NCBI RefSeq assembly: GCF_005938675.2
Contig: NZ_VCCH02000034.1
Location: 1 to 64,000, forward strand
Origin: Mycobacterium sp. KBS0706
GTDB taxonomy: Bacteria; Pseudomonadota; Alphaproteobacteria; DSM-16000; Inquilinaceae
DNA length: 64,000 bases
Direction of reading: 5' to 3'
Shown: piece after piece, positions 51,495 through 60,021 of the stretch
How positions within the stretch are numbered: position 1 is the stretch's first letter
How the letters are laid out: the number at the start of each line of letters is the position of its first letter
Translations under genes and position numbers: made by a program
Notes under the pieces: generated by a model
What the model was told of the DNA's origin: nothing
Databases searched by the model: none
Seen by the model: only the letters and a program-made list of their open reading frames with translations

Positions 51495-52535
51495 ATGAAA
51501 GCCGTCGTTTTCGAACAGTTCCGCCAGATGCCGACCGTGCAGACCGTGCCGGATCCGACGCCGTCCGCCGAGGGCGTGGTGGTCAAGGTCGAGGCGACCG
51601 GGCTGTGCCGCAGCGACTGGCATGGCTGGGTCGGGCACGACGCCGACATCGTGCTGCCGCATGTGCCCGGGCACGAGCTGGCCGGCACCATCGTCGCGGT
51701 CGGGGCGCAGGTCCGGCGCTGGCGCACTGGCCAGCGGGTGACGGTGCCCTTCGTCGCCGGCTGCGGCCATTGCCCGGAATGCGCCAGCGGCAACCAGCAG
51801 GTGTGCGAGCGGCAGTTCCAGCCCGGCTTCACCGCCTGGGGCTCCTTCGCCGAATACGTTGCGCTCGACTTTGCCGACGCCAATCTCGTCGCCCTGCCAG
51901 ACGAGATCGATTCGGCCACGGCGGCCAGCCTGGGCTGCCGCTTCGCCACCTCGTTCCGCGCCATCGTCGACCAGGGCCGGGTGCGGGGCGGGGAGTGGGT
52001 GGCGGTGCATGGCTGCGGTGGCGTCGGCTTGTCGGCGATCATGATCGCCCGCGCGCTCGGGGCCAATGTCGTGGCCGTCGACCTGACCGAGCAGAAGCTC
52101 GACCTCGCCCGCCGGCTCGGCGCCACGGCGACAGTCAATGCCGGCGGCTCGGCCAATGTGGTGCACGCGATCCGCGACCTGACCGGGGGCGGCGCCCATG
52201 TCTCGGTCGACGCGCTGGGCCACCCGGCGACCTGCATGAACTCAATCCGCTGCCTGCGTCGGCGCGGCCGGCACATCCAGGTCGGGCTGATGCTGGACGA
52301 CCACGCCCGGTCGCCGGTGCCGATGGACCGGGTGATCGCCTATGAGCTGGAGATCCTGGGCAGCCACGGCATGCAGGCGTTCCGCTACCAGGCGATGCTG
52401 GACATGATCGCCGCCGGCACCCTGGCGCCGCAGCAGCTGATCGGCAGCCGCATCAGCCTCGATGAAGCGGCGGTGGCGCTGACCCAGATGGACCGCTTCG
52501 ACGGCACCGGCATCAGCGTGGTGACGCGGTTCTGA
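51495..52535 (+). CDS. zinc-dependent alcohol dehydrogenase
   Basis: A 346-residue medium-chain dehydrogenase. The catalytic zinc ligands are Cys38 (GLCRSDWHG), His60-Glu61 (VPGHELAG) and Cys150 region (LGCRFAT). The structural zinc is held by Cys90, Cys93, Cys96 and Cys104. The NAD-binding loop is VHGCGGVGLSAIMIA. The substrate is unknown; relatives oxidise primary alcohols or are glutathione-independent formaldehyde or sorbitol-type enzymes. It stands alone between two palindromic repeats. Confidence 0.9.
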   Translation: MKAVVFEQFRQMPTVQTVPDPTPSAEGVVVKVEATGLCRSDWHGWVGHDADIVLPHVPGHELAGTIVAVGAQVRRWRTGQRVTVPFVAGCGHCPECASGNQQVCERQFQPGFTAWGSFAEYVALDFADANLVALPDEIDSATAASLGCRFATSFRAIVDQGRVRGGEWVAVHGCGGVGLSAIMIARALGANVVAVDLTEQKLDLARRLGATATVNAGGSANVVHAIRDLTGGGAHVSVDALGHPATCMNSIRCLRRRGRHIQVGLMLDDHARSPVPMDRVIAYELEILGSHGMQAFRYQAMLDMIAAGTLAPQQLIGSRISLDEAAVALTQMDRFDGTGISVVTRF

Positions 52536-52545
52536 GGAGGGGGGA

Positions 52546-52839
52546 TCAGGCCTTGCTCTCATCCCAGGGCCATGGACCGCATTTCTCGACCAAGCGTTGC
52601 CGTGCAGCCTCGACCCGGGCTTGGTAATCCGGGAGGAAGGGCTCGGAAAGGGTGCGATCGAGGTAGCCCAGCAGCCGTGTCAGACCCCAGAGCTCGCCAT
52701 CATGCTGGGCTGCTTCGCGAAGCCGCTCGCCGTTCTCGTCGTCCAGCGTCCGTGCCAGAAACTCGAACAGCACGACGGCTTCATCCCGCGTGAGTGACAG
52801 GGGGATCGATCCATCGCTGTCCGGCTGCGCTTCGCTCAT
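52546..52839 (-). CDS. hypothetical protein
   Basis: A 97-residue acidic protein of unknown function. It is mainly helical (SLTRDEAVVLFEFLARTLDD, LRLAEAAQ-like and DYQARVEAARQRLVEKCGPW) with no signal or membrane segment. It is convergent with the dehydrogenase gene, 10 bases apart. Regular codon use in line with its neighbours supports coding. Confidence 0.65.
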   Translation of the reverse strand: MSEAQPDSDGSIPLSLTRDEAVVLFEFLARTLDDENGERLREAAQHDGELWGLTRLLGYLDRTLSEPFLPDYQARVEAARQRLVEKCGPWPWDESKA

Positions 52840-52874
52840 CTTCCTCTCATGCCAGATCGACGCTCCAGTTCTTC

Positions 52875-53040
52875 CGTCATGGCGAGGAGCGAAGCGACGT
52901 GGCCATCCAGCCTATCGCCATCGAGCGCGGTGGCTGAGGGACTGGATGGCCACGCTTCGCTAACAAGTAACTGACCGCTCAGGCGGCTCGTTACATCAAG
53001 GGCGGGTCGGCCTCCGGCCGGTGCTAAACTCGCCATGACG
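52875..53040. repeat. palindromic repeat, copy interrupted by another palindrome
   Basis: The left arm CGTCATGGCGAG and the inner arms GTGGCCATCCAG/CTGGATGGCCAC match the intact copy at 51,336-51,432. About 66-68 extra bases (about 52,962-53,028) lie just before the right arm CTCGCCATGACG. The insert itself has inverted parts (GTAACTGACCGC..GGCGGCTCGTTAC and CGGCCTCCGGCCG), so one palindromic repeat appears to have inserted into another. Confidence 0.75.
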
Positions 53041-53063
53041 GGGCGCTATTTCGGCTGTTGGTA

Positions 53064-53696
53064 TCACACCCGCCCCGCCCCCAGGATCAGGCGGATGCCC
53101 AGCGCGCCCATGACCGAGCCGGCGGCGCGGTCGAACCAGCGCTTCCAGCGCAGATAGACGGCGCGCGGCCGGTCGGCGGAGAACACCAGGGCGACGATGG
53201 TGTACCAGCCGGCCTCGATGGCGAAGATCGCCGGCAGCAGCACGGCGAAGGTCCAGCCCGGCACCTGCGGCGGCAGGAAGGCGGCGAAGATGCTGCCATA
53301 GACGACCGCGGCCTTGGGGTTGCTCAGCTGGGTGACGGCGGCCAGGGTGAAGGACCGCCGGACGCTGCGCGGCCGGCCCTCCGCCGTCTTCGGCACCGTG
53401 ATCGGCTGGGCCGCGGTGCGCCACAGGGCGACAGCGAGCCACAGCAGGTACAGGCCGCCCAGCACCTTCAGGATCAGGTACAGCCATTCCACCTGGGCCA
53501 GGATCGCCTGCAGGCCGAACAGGCCGAGCCCGCCATAGACCACCCCGCCCACGCCCATGCCCAGCGCGGCGGCCAGCCCGTCGCGGCGCGACAGGGCGAT
53601 GGCGGTGCGGGTGACGAAGACGAAGCTAGGCCCCGGGCTGGCCGCGCCGACCACGATGGCGCCGAGAATGCTGAGCAGCGGGATGGTGATGTCCAT
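53064..53696 (-). CDS. LysE/RhtB-family amino-acid exporter
   Basis: A 210-residue inner-membrane exporter with six predicted helices. It has the family start SILGAIVVGAASPGPSFVFV and the loop motif GLAAALGMGVGG. The middle SNPKAAVVYGSIFAAFLP is also typical. It probably exports amino acids or derivatives such as homoserine lactone or threonine; the substrate cannot be told. No LysR-type regulator is next to it. Confidence 0.92.
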   Translation of the reverse strand: MDITIPLLSILGAIVVGAASPGPSFVFVTRTAIALSRRDGLAAALGMGVGGVVYGGLGLFGLQAILAQVEWLYLILKVLGGLYLLWLAVALWRTAAQPITVPKTAEGRPRSVRRSFTLAAVTQLSNPKAAVVYGSIFAAFLPPQVPGWTFAVLLPAIFAIEAGWYTIVALVFSADRPRAVYLRWKRWFDRAAGSVMGALGIRLILGAGRV

Positions 53697-53825
53697 GAGG
53701 TCCTCCTGGGGCCGTCAATCTGTCGGATTCCCGGATCCGGAGCCATTCATTCTTGTCTCCCTTGCACGAGAGACGCGTGGCCTGCGCGGCACAGGAAATG
53801 ATCGCAGTTGTATTATCGGCCATTC

Positions 53826-54506
53826 ATGTTCATGATACGTTCCATGGAAATGACGCCAGAGGATTGCGGATTGGAGGACGGGCCGGTCGATCCGGATCTG
53901 GCCTGGACGCGATGGGCGCTGGGCTCGCTGGGCGAGCTGGTCGAGATCGGCCTCCGCTCGGCCCGGATGACGGCGACGGAGCAGATGGCGACGCCGATCA
54001 CGCGGACGAAGCCGGATTTCGCGCTGGCGCAGGTGCGCCTGGCCCGTTCGGTGCGGCTGTCGATCGCGATGAGCCAGCGGGTCCGAGAGAATTATCAGGA
54101 TCGCAAGGACGGCAAGGCGGAGCCTGCGCCGGCGGAGGAAGCGTCCGAAGTCGCGGCGGCCGAGGCCGCGCCGGCCGAAGCCGCGCCGGCTGCCGGCCCC
54201 AAGGATGGCGAGCCCCGGACGGAGCGTCGCGAATCCCTGACCGAGAGCGAGCGCCTGGAAACCGAGCGCGAACCGGCCGAAGAGGCGGAGGAGCGGCGCG
54301 ACCTCGACGCAGCCCTGCTGCCACGGGACTGGGACGGCGCCGCCGCCGCCGAGGCCCCCGATCGCCTGCCCCCCGATCACGTGTACAACGACCCTGCCGA
54401 AGCCACTCCAGCCGCGCCTCGGCCCGAGCCCGATTGGCGGCGTCCGTCGGATCAGTCCGACACCGGCCGGCCCATGCCGAAGCCGTCGAAACCGGACACC
54501 AGTTAG
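53826..54506 (+). CDS. hypothetical acidic protein
   Basis: A 226-residue protein of unknown family. Its N-terminal third (LAWTRWALGSLGELVEIGLRS, FALAQVRLARSVRLSIAMSQ) is helical and likely folded. The rest is disordered, rich in Ala, Glu and Pro (EEASEVAAAEAAPAEAAPAA). Four Met codons occur close together (53,826, 53,832, 53,844 and 53,850) and no ribosome site decides between them; the first is given. No regulator or enzyme domain is visible. Confidence 0.6.
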   Translation: MFMIRSMEMTPEDCGLEDGPVDPDLAWTRWALGSLGELVEIGLRSARMTATEQMATPITRTKPDFALAQVRLARSVRLSIAMSQRVRENYQDRKDGKAEPAPAEEASEVAAAEAAPAEAAPAAGPKDGEPRTERRESLTESERLETEREPAEEAEERRDLDAALLPRDWDGAAAAEAPDRLPPDHVYNDPAEATPAAPRPEPDWRRPSDQSDTGRPMPKPSKPDTS

Positions 54507-54578
54507 GCGCCGCGTGTTGTCCGGTACCCTCTCACGACAGCTCAGATTGTTTTTTGCCTGTCCCGTTTACGGGAGAGG

Positions 54579-54655
54579 CCGGAGGCGCTTGCGCCTCCGG
54601 CTGAGGGGGGCGAGGCCGGGGCTGCCCTCACCGGGCTGACCCCGGCGAGGGCAGC
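54579..54655. terminator. tandem hairpins between convergent genes
   Basis: Two strong inverted repeats lie close together: CCGGAGGCGC/GCGCCTCCGG around TT (54,579-54,600), and GCTGCCCTC..CCGGG with its complement (about 54,621-54,655). A T-run (TGTTTTTTG, 54,548-54,556) lies to their left and would serve the minus strand. They separate the hypothetical gene from the convergent merR gene. Confidence 0.7.
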
Positions 54656-54701
54656 AGAGGCAGCGCGAACGATGCAGGAAGCCCCGCGAACCGCGCAGAC
54701 C

Positions 54702-55151
54702 TCAGGCCGCCGTCTCGATCTCCTCGCCCGCCCCATGGTCGGGATGCAGGCAGTGGCCGTGGCTGTGGTCGGCCAGCACCTCGATCACCCGGCAATGGCC
54801 GATGGTGCCGTGGCGGCACTGCTCGACCATCCGCTCCAGCTCCACCTTCAGCGCCTCCAGCCGGGCGATGCGGGCCTGCACCGCGACCAGCTGCTCCTGC
54901 GCGATCCGGTCGGCGGTGGCGCAGGGCTGGGCCGGGTCGTCGGCCAAGGTCAGCAGCTGGCGGATGGCGTCCAGCGGGAAGCCCAGCTCGCGGCTGTGGC
55001 GGATGAAGGCCAGCCGGTCGCTGTGCGCCCGGCCGTAGATCCGCTGGTTGCCCAGCGTCCGCGCCGCCTCCGGCATCAGCCCGATCTGCTCGTAGTAGCG
55101 GATGGTCTGGACCTTGCAGCCGGTGCGGCGGGCCAGCTCGCCGATCGGCAT
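54702..55151 (-). CDS. MerR-family metal regulator (CadR/ZntR-like)
   Basis: A 149-residue regulator. The MerR helix-turn-helix starts MPIGELARRTGCKVQTIRYY. The metal-sensing cysteines are Cys77, Cys112 and Cys120, and the tail is His/Asp-rich (ADHSHGHCLHPDH). This pattern is close to CadR, which responds to Cd(II), and ZntR, which responds to Zn(II) or Pb(II). The start at 55,151 matches the family; an earlier in-frame Met at 55,172 is possible. It is divergent from the P1B ATPase gene, whose promoter it should twist open on metal binding. Confidence 0.9.
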   Translation of the reverse strand: MPIGELARRTGCKVQTIRYYEQIGLMPEAARTLGNQRIYGRAHSDRLAFIRHSRELGFPLDAIRQLLTLADDPAQPCATADRIAQEQLVAVQARIARLEALKVELERMVEQCRHGTIGHCRVIEVLADHSHGHCLHPDHGAGEEIETAA

Positions 55152-55184
55152 CGCATCGCCGCGCGCGGACATGAATTTTTCCTC

Positions 55185-55215
55185 TTGAAGCTATAGTCGC
55201 TGTAGCTCCTATCTT
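55185..55215 (+). promoter_or_regulatory. MerR-type promoter/operator of the metal ATPase gene
   Basis: TTGAAG (55,185-55,190) and TATCTT (55,210-55,215) are 19 bases apart, the overlong spacing typical of MerR-controlled promoters. The spacer holds the dyad AGCTATAG..CTGTAGCT, the expected regulator site. The ATPase ATG is 38 bases downstream. Confidence 0.85.
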
Positions 55216-55252
55216 CCCCTGCGACGGATCTTTCGGCAAGGGAGCGCGTCGC

Positions 55253-57607
55253 ATGGCAGCGGCGAATGACGGGCAGGGCCTGACTCTGCGCTATCGGGTC
55301 GACGGCATGGATTGCCCGAGCTGCGTCGGCAAGCTGCAGACGGCGCTGGGCCGGATCGAGGGTGTCAGCGGCGTCGAGGTCAATTTCGCCACCGGCCTGC
55401 TGGCCTTCGGCGCGGCGGGCGCCGCCGCGAATGGCCGCGCGGTGGAGGACAAGATCCGCGCCCTCGGCTTCACCCCGACCGCGATCGACGACACAGCACC
55501 CCGCGCCCCGGCCCTGGAGGACGCGAAGCCCTGGTCGCGCGAGCGCAAGGCGCAGCTGGTCGGCTTCACCGGCCTGCTGCTGGCCGCCGCCTTCGTCGCC
55601 TCGCTGATCGTCCCGGCCGAGGCCGAATGGGCCTATCTCGCCGCGGCGCTGATCGGGCTGGTGCCGGTCGCCCGCCGCGCCCTGACCCTGATCCGCTCCG
55701 GCTCGCCTTTCAGCATCGAGACGCTGATGGCGGTCGCCGCGATCGGCGCCATCGCCATCGGCGCGGCGTCCGAGGCGGCGGTGGTGGTGTTCCTGTTCGC
55801 CGTCGGCGAGCTGCTGGAGACCGTCGCCGCCGGCCGCGCCCGCCAGGGCATCAAGGCGCTGGTGTCGCTGGTGCCGCGCACGGCGCAGCGCGAGGTGAAC
55901 GGCGTCCTGAGCACCGTCGCGGTCGACGACCTGGCGATCGGCGACATCGTCCTGGTCCGCCCCGGCGACCGGGTGCCGGCCGATGGCGAGATCGTCGACG
56001 GCGCGTCGGAGCTGGACGAGGCGCCGATCACTGGCGAATCCGTGCCGGTGGCCAAGGCGGCGGGCGATGCGGTCTATGCCGGCAGCATCAATGCCGGCGG
56101 CGTGCTGCGGCTGAAGGTGACGCGGGCGGCGGCGGACAACACCATCGCCCGGATCATCCACATGGTCGAGACGGCGCAGTCAAGCAAGGCGCCGTCCGCC
56201 CGCTTCATCGATCGGTTCAGCGCCTGGTACACCCCGGCCGCCATGGCTGTGGCCGCGCTGGTGATCGCAGTGCCGCCGCTGCTGTTCGGCGGCGACTGGA
56301 CGGTCTGGACCTATCGCGGCCTGTCGCTGCTGCTGATCGCCTGCCCCTGCGCCCTGGTGCTGTCGACCCCGGCGGCCATCGCCTCCGGCATCGCCGCCGG
56401 CACGCGCCGCGGCCTGCTGTTGAAGGGTGGCGCTGCGCTGGAGATGCTGGGCAAGGTCAAGGCCGTGGCCTTCGACAAGACCGGCACGCTGACGATCGGC
56501 CGGCCGCAGGTCACCGACATCGTCCCGCTCGTCGGCACCGAGGCCGCGGTGCTGGCCGAGGCCGCCGCGGTCGAAAGCGGCTCCAGCCACCCGCTGGCCC
56601 GCGCCATCCTCGACGCGGCGTCCGCGCGCAGGATCGCGGTGCCGGTCGTCGCCGAGGCCTCGGCCATCGCCGGCAAGGCGGTGCTGGGCCGGGTCGGCGG
56701 TGCGCTGCTGGCGGTCGGGTCGCCGCGCTACGCCGCCGAGCGCGGCCCGCTGCCGGCCGGGCTGGCCGACCGGGTCGCGGCGCTGGAGGCCGAGGGCAAG
56801 ACCGTCGTGCTGCTGCTCGGCGAGGCCGGGCCGCGCGGGCTGATCGCGCTGCGCGACGAGCCGCGCGAGGACGCCGCTGCCGCCGTGGCGGCGCTGCGCC
56901 GGGCCGGGGTGCAGCCGGTGATGCTGACCGGCGACAATCGCCGCACCGCCGCGGCCGTCGCCGGCACGCTCGGCATCGCGGTCGAGGCCGAACTGCTGCC
57001 CGACGACAAGCTGGCGGCAATCGGCAGGCTGAAGGCGCAGGGCCCGGTGGCGATGGTCGGCGACGGCATCAACGATGCCCCGGCACTGGCCGCGGCCTCG
57101 GTCGGCATCGCCATGGGCGGCGGCACCGACGTGGCGCTGGAGACGGCGGATGCGGCGCTGCTGAACAACCGCGTCACCGGCGTCGCCGAGCTGATCGGCC
57201 TGTCCCGCGCCACCCTGGCCAACATCCACCAGAACATCGCCGTCGCCCTCGGCCTCAAGGGGCTGTTCCTGGCCACCACGCTGCTCGGCGCCACCTCGCT
57301 GTGGATGGCGATCCTGGCCGATACCGGCGCGACCGTGCTGGTGACGCTGAACGCGCTCCGGCTGCTGCGCCTGCTGCCCACGGTCCGGCCGGCGGCGGCC
57401 CCTGCGGCCCAGGCCCATGATCACGACCATGGGCACGATCACGATCACGCGCATGATCACGGCGCCGGGTCCAGGGAGGCGGATGATTGCTGCGCCCATG
57501 GCGCCTGCGGCTCCCCGCCCGCGAGCGTCGCCTGCGGATCATGCCGGGCGCCGAACCAGGGCTCGGCCCGCTTCTGCAGCCAGTGCGGGCAGGCGATGGC
57601 GGCGTAA
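55253..57607 (+). CDS. zntA: P1B-type heavy-metal ATPase with a His-rich zinc-ribbon tail
   Basis: A 784-residue metal efflux pump. An N-terminal heavy-metal domain has GMDCPSC (Cys21, Cys24). Membrane helices flank the metal site ACPCAL (Cys364-Pro-Cys366), followed by the phosphorylation Asp408 in DKTGT, SSHPLA and GDGINDAP. The CPC motif with the SERCA-like end fits Zn(II)/Cd(II)/Pb(II) ATPases. After the last helix comes an extra tail: a run of alternating His-Asp (about 724-740), CCAHGAC and two CxxC pairs. The tail could bind several metal ions; it is not a standard part of ZntA. Confidence 0.93.
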   Translation: MAAANDGQGLTLRYRVDGMDCPSCVGKLQTALGRIEGVSGVEVNFATGLLAFGAAGAAANGRAVEDKIRALGFTPTAIDDTAPRAPALEDAKPWSRERKAQLVGFTGLLLAAAFVASLIVPAEAEWAYLAAALIGLVPVARRALTLIRSGSPFSIETLMAVAAIGAIAIGAASEAAVVVFLFAVGELLETVAAGRARQGIKALVSLVPRTAQREVNGVLSTVAVDDLAIGDIVLVRPGDRVPADGEIVDGASELDEAPITGESVPVAKAAGDAVYAGSINAGGVLRLKVTRAAADNTIARIIHMVETAQSSKAPSARFIDRFSAWYTPAAMAVAALVIAVPPLLFGGDWTVWTYRGLSLLLIACPCALVLSTPAAIASGIAAGTRRGLLLKGGAALEMLGKVKAVAFDKTGTLTIGRPQVTDIVPLVGTEAAVLAEAAAVESGSSHPLARAILDAASARRIAVPVVAEASAIAGKAVLGRVGGALLAVGSPRYAAERGPLPAGLADRVAALEAEGKTVVLLLGEAGPRGLIALRDEPREDAAAAVAALRRAGVQPVMLTGDNRRTAAAVAGTLGIAVEAELLPDDKLAAIGRLKAQGPVAMVGDGINDAPALAAASVGIAMGGGTDVALETADAALLNNRVTGVAELIGLSRATLANIHQNIAVALGLKGLFLATTLLGATSLWMAILADTGATVLVTLNALRLLRLLPTVRPAAAPAAQAHDHDHGHDHDHAHDHGAGSREADDCCAHGACGSPPASVACGSCRAPNQGSARFCSQCGQAMAA

Positions 57608-57698
57608 GGGCAACCGCCGCGCCGGGCCTTCATTCCCATGTCGCGCCACCCGCCGTTGCGCTATCAGCAGGGAAAGCGCATGCGGGAGTACTTCGGGC

Positions 57699-59231
57699 TT
57701 GGCCAACGTCCTGTTCATCACCGCCGACCAATGGCGCGGCGACACGCTGTCGGCGGTGGGGCATCCCTGTATCCGCACCCCGGTGCTGGACGCGCTGGCG
57801 GGGGAGGGCACGCTGTTCCGGCGCCATTACACCGTGGCCTATCCCTGCGGCCCGTCGCGCGCCTCGCTGCTGACCGGCCTGTACCCGCACACCCACCGCA
57901 GCGTGCGCAACGGCACGCCGCTCGACGCCAGGCACAGCAACCTGGCGCTTGAGGTGCGGCGCGGCGGCTGGGACCCGCTGCTGTTCGGCTACACCGACAC
58001 CTCCCTGGACCCGCGCGGACGGGCGCCGGACGATCCGGCGCGCCACAGCTACGAAGGCGTGGCCCCGGGCTTCACCCCGGTGCTCAACCTGTCCGAATCC
58101 AGCCGCGCCTGGATCGCCGACCTGATCGCCAAGGGCTATGACGTGCCGGCGCCGGGGGAGGGACGGGAGCCGCTCTACGACCCCGATCCTGCGGCCGAGG
58201 CGGCGCCAGGCGGCTTCGGCCCGACCCGGATCCGGGCCGAGGACAGCGAGACCGCCTTCATGACCGACCAGGTGCTGCGCCACCTGGCGGTGCTGCAGGG
58301 CAAGCCCTGGTTCGCGCACCTGACCTATATCTGCCCGCACCCGCCCTTCGCCGCCCCGGCGCCCTGGCACCGGGCCTATGACCCGGTCGCGATGCCGGCG
58401 CCTTTGCGCGGCCCGACCGCGGCGGAAGAAGGGTCGCAGCACCCGCTGCTGGCCGGGCTGCACCGGGCGGTGCGGCTCGACAAGTTCCTGAACCACGCCG
58501 AGGGACCGGCCTCGGCGCTCGACGCCGCCGGCGTCGCCGCGGTCCGCGCCGCCTATTACGGGCTGGCGTCGGAGGTCGACCACCATCTCGGCCGGGTCTT
58601 CGAATTCCTGAAGGCGAGCGGCCAGTGGGACGACACGCTGATCGTCTTCACCTCCGACCATGGCGAGCAGCTCGGCGATCATTACCTGTTCGGCAAGCTC
58701 GGCTATTTCGACCAGCCGGCCCATATCCCGCTGATCGTCCGCGACCCGCGCCCCGAGTCGGATGCCGGCCGCGGCCGGCAGGTCGACGATTTCACCGAAT
58801 CGGTCGACATCATGCCGACCATCCTCGGCTGGCTCGGCCTGCCGGTGCCGCGGCACTGCGACGGCGGCTCGCTGCTGCCCTTCTGCGCGGGCGGGCGGCC
58901 GCCGGATTGGCGCGACGCGGCGCACTGGTTCTACGATTTCGGCAATGTCCGCGAGCGCGTCGGCGCGGCCCGGCTGCATGCCGACCAGTGCGGCGTCCAG
59001 GTGATCCGCGACGCCCGCCGCAAATACGTGCACTGCACCGCTTTGCCGCCGCTGTTCTTCGACCTGGAGCGCGACCCCGGCGAGTTCGAGGACCGCAGCC
59101 GCGACCCGGCCTATGCCGCGGAGATGCTGGCCTATGCCCAGAAGCTGCTGTCCTGGCGCATGCGGCATGAGGACCGGACGCTGAGCCATATCACGCTCGA
59201 AGGCGGCTATTTCGAGGAAGCGGCGCGATGA
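57699..59231 (+). CDS. sulfatase-family hydrolase
   Basis: A 510-residue alkaline-phosphatase-superfamily enzyme. The formylglycine-forming motif CGPSR (Cys50) and the following ASLLTGLYPHTH define the sulfatase active site. Metal ligands are in ITADQWRGD and VFTSDHGEQLGDH. It may cleave sulfate esters or phosphonate monoesters. No ATG fits the conserved ANVLFITAD start; a TTG at 57,699 with GGGAG 11 bases upstream is chosen. The frame is open further upstream over the end of the metal ATPase. It overlaps the next gene by four bases. Confidence 0.87.
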   Translation: MANVLFITADQWRGDTLSAVGHPCIRTPVLDALAGEGTLFRRHYTVAYPCGPSRASLLTGLYPHTHRSVRNGTPLDARHSNLALEVRRGGWDPLLFGYTDTSLDPRGRAPDDPARHSYEGVAPGFTPVLNLSESSRAWIADLIAKGYDVPAPGEGREPLYDPDPAAEAAPGGFGPTRIRAEDSETAFMTDQVLRHLAVLQGKPWFAHLTYICPHPPFAAPAPWHRAYDPVAMPAPLRGPTAAEEGSQHPLLAGLHRAVRLDKFLNHAEGPASALDAAGVAAVRAAYYGLASEVDHHLGRVFEFLKASGQWDDTLIVFTSDHGEQLGDHYLFGKLGYFDQPAHIPLIVRDPRPESDAGRGRQVDDFTESVDIMPTILGWLGLPVPRHCDGGSLLPFCAGGRPPDWRDAAHWFYDFGNVRERVGAARLHADQCGVQVIRDARRKYVHCTALPPLFFDLERDPGEFEDRSRDPAYAAEMLAYAQKLLSWRMRHEDRTLSHITLEGGYFEEAAR

Positions 59232-59953
59232 GCACGGTGGAGATCGGCGGCATCCTGTTCGACAAGGACGGCACGCTGATCGACTATGAGGCGACCTGGC
59301 TGCCGCTGAACCGCGAGGCCGCGCTGTTCGCCGCGGCCGGCGACCTGGAGCTGGCCCTGCGGCTGCTCGAGGTCGGCGGCGCCGACCCGCACACCGGCGC
59401 GGTCCGTGCCGACAGCCTGCTCGCCGCCGGGGCGACGCCGGAGATCGCGGCCGCCTGGATCGCCGCCGGCAGTCCCTACGGCGTCGACCTGCTGGTGCCG
59501 GAGATGGACCGCATCTTCCGTGGTGCCACCACGGCCGTGATCCGGCCGACCGTTGCCGACCCGGCCGGGCTGTTCCGCCGGCTGCGCGGCCGCGGGCTGA
59601 AGCTCGGCGTGGCCTCCAGCGACGGCGAGGCCGCGATCCGCGCCACGCTGGCGCTGTTCGATCTGCTCGACCTGGTCGATTTCATCGCCGGTTATGACAG
59701 CGGCCACGGCCACAAGCCGAACCCCGGCATGGTCTACGGCTTCTGCGACGCCACCGGCCTGCCGCCCGGCGCCGTGCTGATGGTCGGCGACAACCGGCAC
59801 GACATGGCGATGGGCCGCGCCGCCGGGGCCGGCCTCTGCGTCGGCGTGCTCAGCGGCACCGGCACGGTCCAGACCCTGGCCGGGCTTGCCGATCTCTGCC
59901 TGCCGGATATCGGCGGACTGGAAGATCTTCTCAGCGGGCGGCAAAGCGTCTGA
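59228..59953 (+). CDS. HAD-superfamily phosphatase (phosphoglycolate-phosphatase type)
   Basis: A 241-residue hydrolase with HAD motifs ILFDKDGTLID (Asp12 nucleophile, Asp14), VASSDG, Lys in GHKPNPGMV and VGDNRHDMAMG. The cap domain between residues about 20 and 95 is helical. Coupling with the sulfatase-like gene in an ATGA overlap suggests that it acts on a phosphate released or used in the same pathway. The substrate is unknown. Confidence 0.88.
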   Translation: MSTVEIGGILFDKDGTLIDYEATWLPLNREAALFAAAGDLELALRLLEVGGADPHTGAVRADSLLAAGATPEIAAAWIAAGSPYGVDLLVPEMDRIFRGATTAVIRPTVADPAGLFRRLRGRGLKLGVASSDGEAAIRATLALFDLLDLVDFIAGYDSGHGHKPNPGMVYGFCDATGLPPGAVLMVGDNRHDMAMGRAAGAGLCVGVLSGTGTVQTLAGLADLCLPDIGGLEDLLSGRQSV

Positions 59954-60021
59954 TGGGCATCGGCGGCTTTTTAGACTAAAGTCCTGCAAACATAACGCGT
60001 CGTCGGTGGTGGAGGTTTCAC

